The notes under the pieces were generated by a model. That model ran no database searches, was not told the DNA's origin, and saw only the letters and a program-made list of their open reading frames with translations. A program made the translations under genes and the position numbers. Of a DNA stretch of 18,948 nt, positions 14,096-18,948 are shown piece by piece; the stretch's first letter is position 1; the number at the start of each line of letters is the position of its first letter. The stretch comes from an uncultured Amaricoccus sp. (GTDB lineage: Bacteria; Pseudomonadota; Alphaproteobacteria; Rhodobacterales; Rhodobacteraceae). The stretch lies in contig NZ_CALLYO010000280.1 in the NCBI RefSeq assembly GCF_937858865.1, positions 1-18,948 of the forward strand, written 5' to 3'.

Positions 14096-14150
14096 TAAAT
14101 ATCCTCGGGGGTGAATTGGCCGCAGGCCAAGAGGGGGCAGACGGCCCCCT
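14096..14150 (+). terminator. Double-hairpin terminator repeat (Rhodobacteraceae type)
   Basis: AAATATCCTCGGGGGTGAA leads into TTGGCC-gca-GGCCAA (14116-14130) and GGGGGC-agacg-GCCCCC (14133-14149). From memory, this arrangement is a common intergenic element in Rhodobacteraceae genomes. Here it separates riboswitch unit 1 from the promoter of unit 2. Confidence 0.55.
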
Positions 14151-14204
14151 CGCGCCCGCGCCGCAGCCGGCCCGTCCCCGGCAGGCCGCCGCGCCAACCC
14201 CCCG

Positions 14205-14233
14205 TTGACATCGCCTGGCCGTTGACGCAGCTT
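14205..14233 (+). promoter_or_regulatory. Putative promoter of the btuB operon
   Basis: TTGACA (14205-14210) is followed after 17 bases by CAGCTT (14228-14233), placing the start just before the second aptamer. The btuB operon therefore appears to be transcribed independently of the upstream small gene. Confidence 0.5.
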
Positions 14234-14243
14234 CGTGCCGCCT

Positions 14244-14421
14244 TGGTTCGGGCGGGCGACCGTCCGTGAAAAGGGAACGCGGTGCGGCGCCCGATCCCGG
14301 GAGCCAATTCCGCGGCTGCCCCCGCAACTGTAGGCGGCGAGCGTCGCCAGGACGCCACTGGGCTCGATGGCCCGGGAAGGCTGGCGCACGCGACGACCCG
14401 CGAGCCAGGAGACCTGCCTCG
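14244..14421 (+). ncRNA. Cobalamin riboswitch 2 (btuB leader)
   Basis: The core elements are in order: GGGAACGCGGTGCGG (14273-14287), GGCTGCCCCCGCAACTGTAGG (14314-14334), GCCACTGGG (14354-14362), GGGAAGGC (14374-14381) and the B12 box GCCAGGAGACCTGCC (14404-14418). About 120 bases of expression platform follow before btuB. It differs from riboswitch 1 in its peripheral arms, so it is not a recent exact duplication. It should shut off B12 uptake genes when cobalamin is plentiful. Confidence 0.95.
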
Positions 14422-14465
14422 GCGTTCACCCGGTCCCCGCACGGGCGGCGCGGCGGGCGGCGGTT

Positions 14466-14536
14466 CTTCCGCAGTGGTGACGTCCACCGTCTGCGGAAGG
14501 CACGCCCTTCCAACGACCTGTCGAGGGGCTGGAAGG
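14466..14536 (+). promoter_or_regulatory. btuB expression platform with competing SD/anti-SD pairs
   Basis: CTTCCGCAG (14466-14474) pairs with CTGCGGAAG (14491-14499), extended inside by GGTG with CACC. CCTTCC (14506-14511) can pair either with GGAAGG at 14495-14500 or with the ribosome binding site GGAAGG at 14531-14536. These pairings exclude each other, which fits translational control by the aptamer. Confidence 0.55.
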
Positions 14537-14539
14537 AAC

Positions 14540-16489
14540 ATGCGAAACATCACACTCGCGATCTCGGCGGCGTGCCTCTGGGCCGGCGCGGCGGCGGCGC
14601 AGGAATGGACCGGCGCGCCGCTCGAGCTCGACCCGATCATCGTCTCGGGCGGGCTCACCCCGGTGCCGGCCGAGGAGTTCGGCCGCGCCGTCTCGGTCGT
14701 CACCGCCGAGGATCTCGCCCGCAGCCAGGCGACCTACGTCGCCGACGCGCTGCGCGCGCTCCCCGGCGTCTCGGTGACCCGGACCGGCGGCGCCGGCGGC
14801 CTGACCCAGGTGCGCCTGCGCGGCGCCGAGGTGAACCACACCGTCGTGCTGATCGACGGCGTCGAGGCCTCGGCGCCCGAGAACGGCGAGTTCGACTTCG
14901 GCGGCCTGCTCACCGCCGACATCGCGCGCATCGAGGTGCTGCGCGGGCCGCAGTCGGCGATCTACGGCTCGAACGCCATCGGCGGCGTCATCTCGATCAC
15001 CACCAGGGAGGCCGAGACCGCCGGGACGAGCCACGCCGCGAGCGCCGAGGTCGGCACCGACGGCACCGTCGGCGGGCTCCTCGCCGTCAGGCGGCTGACC
15101 GACCGGGCCAACCTCAGCCTCTCGCTGGCGGCGCGCGACGTGGCCGGCTTCGACGTCTCCGACACCCCCGGCGGCGAGGACGACGGCGACAACAACGTGA
15201 CGATCAACGCCCGCGCCAGCTTCGCGCTCACCGACGCGCTCGGCGTCGGCGGCACGCTGCGCTACGTCGACCGCACCTCCGCCTACGACGACTTCATCTT
15301 CGGCGCCCCGAGCCGCGACGAGCTGGTCGCCGACGCCGACCTCGAGCGGCGCCGGATCGAGGTCTTCGGCTCGGCCTTCGCGACGCTCGACGCCCTCGGC
15401 GGGCGGATGGCGAACGAGCTCAGCCTCACCCACGCCGACATGGACGACGAGGACCGCCGCGACGGCGTGCGCGACGCCGACACCACCAGCCGGCGGACCG
15501 CGCTGCGCTATCTCGGCACCGTCGCCCTCGACGCCGGAACGGTGGAAGCGGCCACCCAGACCGTGAGCTTCGGCGTCGAGCGGATCGAGGAGAGCTTCCG
15601 CAACAACGACGCGGGCCTCGTCTTCGACCCGAGCCAGATGGACGAGCAGAGCCGCGAGCTGACCGGCCTGATCGGCCAGTACCGCGGCGTCTTCCTCGAC
15701 GCGCTGAGCGTGCAGGCGAACCTGCGCCACGACTTCAACGACGGCTTCGCCGACGTGACGACCTGGAGCCTCGCCGGCTCCTGGGCCCTGCCGAACGACA
15801 CGACGCGGCTGCATGCCTCCTACGGCACCGGCTCGCAGAACCCCACCCTCTTCGAGCAGTTCGGCTATATTCCCCAGAGCTGGGTCGGCAACCCGGATCT
15901 GAAGCCCGAATCGAGCCGGGGCTGGGACGCCGGCGTCGAGCAGGGCTTCCTCGCGGGGCGGGCGGTGATCGACGTGGCCTACTTCCAGGACCGGCTGAAG
16001 GACGAGATCAACGCGACCTACGACTTCGCCACCGGCGAATCGACCCCCTACAACGAGGACGGCACCAGCGAGCGGCAGGGCGTCGAGATCGCCGGCACCT
16101 TCCAGGCCACCGATGCGCTGACCCTCGGCCTCGCCTACACCTGGCTCGACGCCCAGGATCCCGACGGCGGCCAGGAGGTGCGCCGGCCCGGGCAGGAGAT
16201 CGCGCTCAACCTCGACTATGCGCTGCCGGACGACCGGACCGTGCTGCACCTCGACGCCCGGCGGGTGATCGACAACGTCGACTACGACTTCACCGCGCCC
16301 GCCTTCGGCACCGAGCGGGTCGCGCTCGACGACTATACCCTCGTCAACCTCGCCGCCGAGCACCGGCTGACCGACACGGTGACCCTGACCGGCCGGATCG
16401 AGAACCTGCTCGACGCCGACTACCAGGAGCTCGACGGCTACGCGACGCCCGGCGTCACCGCCTTCCTCGGCCTCAGGAGCGCCTTCTGA
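14540..16489 (+). CDS. btuB: TonB-dependent vitamin B12 receptor BtuB
   Basis: This 649-aa outer-membrane receptor imports cobalamin across the outer membrane using TonB energy. It has a signal peptide (residues 1-20, cleavage likely after AAAA before QEW) and a TonB-box region, LDPIIVSGG (30-38). The plug domain follows, with VADALRALPGVSVTRTGG, VRLRGAEVNHTVVLIDGVEA and IEVLRGPQSAIYGSNAIGGVISITT. The barrel includes GTGSQNPTLFEQFGY and NPDLKPESSRGWDAGVEQ. It ends RIENLLDADYQELDGYATPGVTAFLGLRSAF with the terminal Phe of outer-membrane barrels. The ATG has GGAAGG 3 bases upstream. The B12 riboswitch in front and the ABC importer behind identify the ligand; the sequence alone would also fit a siderophore receptor. 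Confidence 0.93.
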   Translation: MRNITLAISAACLWAGAAAAQEWTGAPLELDPIIVSGGLTPVPAEEFGRAVSVVTAEDLARSQATYVADALRALPGVSVTRTGGAGGLTQVRLRGAEVNHTVVLIDGVEASAPENGEFDFGGLLTADIARIEVLRGPQSAIYGSNAIGGVISITTREAETAGTSHAASAEVGTDGTVGGLLAVRRLTDRANLSLSLAARDVAGFDVSDTPGGEDDGDNNVTINARASFALTDALGVGGTLRYVDRTSAYDDFIFGAPSRDELVADADLERRRIEVFGSAFATLDALGGRMANELSLTHADMDDEDRRDGVRDADTTSRRTALRYLGTVALDAGTVEAATQTVSFGVERIEESFRNNDAGLVFDPSQMDEQSRELTGLIGQYRGVFLDALSVQANLRHDFNDGFADVTTWSLAGSWALPNDTTRLHASYGTGSQNPTLFEQFGYIPQSWVGNPDLKPESSRGWDAGVEQGFLAGRAVIDVAYFQDRLKDEINATYDFATGESTPYNEDGTSERQGVEIAGTFQATDALTLGLAYTWLDAQDPDGGQEVRRPGQEIALNLDYALPDDRTVLHLDARRVIDNVDYDFTAPAFGTERVALDDYTLVNLAAEHRLTDTVTLTGRIENLLDADYQELDGYATPGVTAFLGLRSAF

Positions 16490-16492
16490 GCG

Positions 16493-17323
16493 ATGCGCCT
16501 GCCGGCCGCCTGCCTGCTCCTCGCCCTCGCCGCCCCGGCGGCAGCCCCGGCCTCCACCCCGGCTGTCACCCCCCCGGCGCGTGTGGTGTCGATGAACCTC
16601 TGCACCGACCAGCTCGCCATGCTGCTGGCGGCACCGGGGCAGCTCGTCTCGGTGTCCTGGCTGGCGCAGGACCCGCGCTCCTCGGCGATGGCGGCCGAGG
16701 CGGCCACCTATCCGGCCAACCGCGGGCTCGCCGAGGAGGTCTTCCTGCGCCGCCCCGACCTCGTGCTCGCCGGCACCTTCACCGCGCGGGCGAGCGTCGG
16801 GATGCTGCGACGCCTCGGCGTCCCCGTTCTCGAGCTGCCGCCGGCGCTCTCCTTCGCCGACGCGCGGGCGCAGATCGCCGAGGTCGGCGCCGCGCTCGGC
16901 CGCGAGGCCGCGGCGGCGGCGCTCCTCGCCCGCTTCGACGCCGCCCTCGCCGCCGTGCCGCCGCCCCCCGCCACGCGCCCGACCGCGGCGATCGTCGGCG
17001 AGAGCGGCTTCGCCGCCGGGCCGGAGAGCCTCAGCGGCGCCGTGCTCGAGGCGGCGGGCTTCGCCAACCTGCTCGGCCCGATGGGCTACGAGACGGCCGC
17101 CCGCCTCCCGCTCGAGGCGCTGGTGATGGGCCGCCCCGACCTCCTCGTCCTGCCCGAGCCTTGGCCGGGCTGGTCGCAGGCCGAGGAGTTCCTCCGCCAC
17201 CCCGCCCTCGCCGCGACCGGGGCGGAACTGGTCCTGCCCGACCGCAACTGGGTCTGCCCGACGCTCGCGCTCTTCGACAACCTCGACGCGCTCGTCGCCG
17301 TGCGGCAGACCCTGGCCCGATGA
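16493..17323 (+). CDS. btuF: Periplasmic cobalamin-binding protein (BtuF-like)
   Basis: This 276-aa class III substrate-binding protein carries a signal peptide (MRLPAACLLLALAAPAAAPA) and the family opening RVVSMNLCTDQLAMLLA (30-46). Next come VSVSWLAQDP and RRPDLVLAGTFTARASVGMLRRLGVPVLEL. The second lobe includes RPDLLVLPEPWPGWSQAEEFLRHPAL and ends NLDALVAVRQTLAR. It is complete in length. It starts 3 bases after the btuB stop and overlaps the permease gene by ATGA, so it is in the riboswitch-controlled operon. It would deliver cobalamin from BtuB to the inner-membrane permease. By sequence alone a siderophore or heme ligand is possible; the riboswitch argues for B12. Confidence 0.88.
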   Translation: MRLPAACLLLALAAPAAAPASTPAVTPPARVVSMNLCTDQLAMLLAAPGQLVSVSWLAQDPRSSAMAAEAATYPANRGLAEEVFLRRPDLVLAGTFTARASVGMLRRLGVPVLELPPALSFADARAQIAEVGAALGREAAAAALLARFDAALAAVPPPPATRPTAAIVGESGFAAGPESLSGAVLEAAGFANLLGPMGYETAARLPLEALVMGRPDLLVLPEPWPGWSQAEEFLRHPALAATGAELVLPDRNWVCPTLALFDNLDALVAVRQTLAR

Positions 17324-18309
17324 TCCCGCGCCCGCTCCTCGCCGCGCTGGCCCTCCTCGTCGGCCTGCTCTTCCTCGGCTCGCTGCTGGTCGGCCCCGCC
17401 GCGGTCGGCCCGCTCGACAGCCTTCGCGCCCTTCTCCTCGGCGGCGACGGGCCGCTCCCCCTCGTCATGCGCGAGGTCCGCCTGCCGCGGGCGATCCTCG
17501 GCCTGCTCGTCGGCGCCAGCCTCGGCCTCGGCGGCGCCGCGCTGCAGGGCTACCTGCGCAACCCGCTCGCCGAGCCGGGCCTGATCGGCGTCGGCCCCTC
17601 GGCCGCGCTCGGCGCCGTCGTCGCGCTGCAGACGGGCTTCGCGCTCGACTTCTCCCTCGGCCTGCCCGCCGCCGCCCTCGCCGGCGCCGGCGTCGCCGTC
17701 GCGCTCCTCCTCCTGCTCGCCGGCCCGCGCGGATCGTCGATGACGCTGATCCTCGCCGGCATCGCCCTCAGCGCGCTCGCCGGCGCGCTGACCTCGCTCG
17801 TGCTCAACCTCTCCCCCAACCCCTTCGCGGCGACGGAGATCATGTTCTGGCTGATGGGCTCGCTCGCCGACCGCTCCTTTGCCCACGTCTGGGTCGCCGC
17901 GCCCTTCGTCGCCGCCGGCGCCTGGGCGATGCTCGGCCTCGGTCGCGGCCTCGACGCGCTCACCCTCGGCGAGGACGCCGCCGCCTCGCTCGGCATCGCG
18001 CTGCCACGCCTCAGGCTCCGCCTCGTCCTCGGCGTGGCCGCCGCCGTCGGGGCGAGCACCGCCGTCGCCGGCAGCGTCGGCTTCGTCGGCCTCGTCGTCC
18101 CGCACCTGCTGCGCCCGCTGGTCGGCGCCCGCCCCTCGGCGCTCCTGCCCGCCTCCGCCCTCGGCGGCGCGGCGATGGTGCTCGCCGCCGACATCGCCGT
18201 CCGCCTCGTCCTGCCCGGCCGCGGCCTGCAGCTCGGCGTCCTCACCGCGCTCGTCGGCGCGCCGCTCTTCCTGCACCTCATCTTCCGCACCCGGAGGGAG
18301 TTCCGGTGA
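17320..18309 (+). CDS. btuC: FecCD-family ABC permease (BtuC-like)
   Basis: This 329-aa inner-membrane permease is of the BtuC/FecCD type, with about eight to ten hydrophobic spans. Landmarks are VRLPRAILGLLVGASLGLGGAALQGYLRNPLAEPGLIGVGPSAALGA in the N-terminal third, LTLGEDAAASLGI (the cytoplasmic coupling segment that contacts the ATPase), and GSVGFVGLVVPHLLRPLVGARP. The ATG at 17320 overlaps the stop of the binding-protein gene. Its own stop overlaps the GTG of the ATPase gene by four bases (GTGA), so the three subunits are translationally coupled in a normal 1:2:2 type importer. The ligand is inferred from the operon. Confidence 0.92.
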   Translation: MIPRPLLAALALLVGLLFLGSLLVGPAAVGPLDSLRALLLGGDGPLPLVMREVRLPRAILGLLVGASLGLGGAALQGYLRNPLAEPGLIGVGPSAALGAVVALQTGFALDFSLGLPAAALAGAGVAVALLLLLAGPRGSSMTLILAGIALSALAGALTSLVLNLSPNPFAATEIMFWLMGSLADRSFAHVWVAAPFVAAGAWAMLGLGRGLDALTLGEDAAASLGIALPRLRLRLVLGVAAAVGASTAVAGSVGFVGLVVPHLLRPLVGARPSALLPASALGGAAMVLAADIAVRLVLPGRGLQLGVLTALVGAPLFLHLIFRTRREFR

Positions 18310-18948
18310 CGCTCCTCGCCCTCGACTGCCTCTCCGTCGACCTCGACGGCCGCCCGGTCGTCGCCGACGTCACCCTCGCCGTCGCCCCCGGCGAGGTCGT
18401 CGGCCTCATCGGCCCGAACGGCGCCGGCAAGACGACGCTGATGCGCGCCGCCCTCGGCCTCGTCCCCGCCCGCGGCCGCTCCAGCCTCGCCGCCCTGCCG
18501 CCGCCCGCCCGCGCCCGTGCCGCCGCCTTCATGCCGCAGGGCCGCGAGATCGCCTGGCCCGTCACCGTCGAGACCCTGGTCGCCCTCGGCCGCGTCCCCT
18601 GGCTCCCGGCCCTCGACGCCGACGCCGGCGGCGCTGCCGCCGTCGCCCGCGCCCTCGACCGCCTCGACCTCACCACCCACGCCCGGCGCATTGTCACCCA
18701 CCTCTCGGGCGGCGAGCAGGCCCGCGCCCTCCTCGCCCGCACCCTGGCGCAGGAGACCCCGCTCGTCCTCGCCGACGAGCCGACGGCCGGCTTCGACCCC
18801 GCCCACCAGATCGCGACCCTCCGCCTCTTCCGCGACCTCGCCGCCGAGGGCCGCGGCGTCATGCTCTCGCTGCACGACCTCGGCTTCGCCGCCCGCTACT
18901 GCACCCGCCTCGTCCTCCTCCGGGCCGGCCGCCTGGAAGCGGACGGCC
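18306..18948 (+). CDS. btuD: ABC importer ATPase (BtuD-like), 3' end outside window
   Basis: The frame opens at GTG 18306 and stays open to the window edge (214 codons). Walker A GPNGAGKTT is at 36-44, the Q-loop Gln78 at FMPQGR, the signature LSGGE at 133-137, Walker B LVLADEP at 153-159 and the switch His190 in LSLHD. The order and spacing match FecE/BtuD/HmuV ATPases, which run to about 250 aa, so perhaps 30-50 residues are missing. The GTG overlaps the permease stop and GGAGGG lies about 10 bases upstream. It powers the permease encoded just before it. Confidence 0.92.
   Translation, partial: MTLLALDCLSVDLDGRPVVADVTLAVAPGEVVGLIGPNGAGKTTLMRAALGLVPARGRSSLAALPPPARARAAAFMPQGREIAWPVTVETLVALGRVPWLPALDADAGGAAAVARALDRLDLTTHARRIVTHLSGGEQARALLARTLAQETPLVLADEPTAGFDPAHQIATLRLFRDLAAEGRGVMLSLHDLGFAARYCTRLVLLRAGRLEADG

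Noticed and set aside
13594..14208. 204-codon plus-strand frame overlapping the 86-aa gene
   Set aside because: It has Pro/Arg/Gly-rich low-complexity content, no convincing ribosome binding site, and runs through the terminator repeat; the 86-aa frame has better codon use.
14426..17200. 924-codon minus-strand open frame across btuB and btuF
   Set aside because: It is antisense to two clear genes, has low-complexity Gly/Arg/Ala/Glu composition and no family motifs; stop codons are rare in this GC-rich DNA.
14266..18309. 1347-codon plus-strand frame that ends as the permease
   Set aside because: Only the last 329 codons are the permease. The upstream part is the wrong frame of btuB and btuF, so this is not a giant fusion protein.

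Overview
The window is about 19 kb of very GC-rich DNA. Genes are tightly packed, nearly every codon ends in G or C, and divergent or convergent pairs are separated by perfect GC hairpins without long U-tracts. Protein content and RNA features (alphaproteobacterial tRNA-Thr, a dgcN/dgcA D-glutamate operon, a Caulobacter-type xylX/semialdehyde dehydrogenase pair, tandem cobalamin riboswitches, a terminator repeat familiar from Rhodobacteraceae) point to a chromosomal segment of an alphaproteobacterium, most likely Rhodobacterales. I see no phage, transposase, integrase or CRISPR signal.

Layout. (1) 71-4458, minus strand: a four-gene operon with 1-4 bp junctions (96-aa unknown, DgcN, DgcA, D-amino-acid transaminase), read leftwards, then a YcaQ-type DNA glycosylase. 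The operon can convert D-amino acids to D-glutamate and then, through N-acetylation and racemisation, to the L-glutamate pool. (2) 4653-6872, plus strand: a glutathionyl-hydroquinone reductase and a BktB/PhaA-type thiolase. (3) 6959-9512: stand-alone genes in alternating orientation: DUF2189 membrane protein, HD-domain nucleotidase-like protein, YjhX family, DUF1810. (4) 9611-13019, plus strand: 2-keto-3-deoxy-pentonate dehydratase, alpha-ketoglutarate semialdehyde dehydrogenase and a DUF72 protein. The first two are the last two steps of the oxidative Weimberg pentose pathway. (5) 13053-13359: divergent tRNA-Leu(CAA) and tRNA-Thr(UGU). (6) 13385-18948, plus strand: two separate cobalamin riboswitch units. 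The first controls an unrecognised 86-aa protein. The second controls btuB and an ABC importer (binding protein, permease, ATPase), which runs off the window.

The most notable items are the D-amino-acid/D-glutamate salvage operon with an unknown small first gene, the B12-riboswitch-controlled orphan small protein just upstream of the vitamin B12 uptake operon, the duplicated SD/anti-SD arrangement in the btuB leader, and a two-copy spaced intergenic repeat whose two copies align at a constant offset of 5600 bases.
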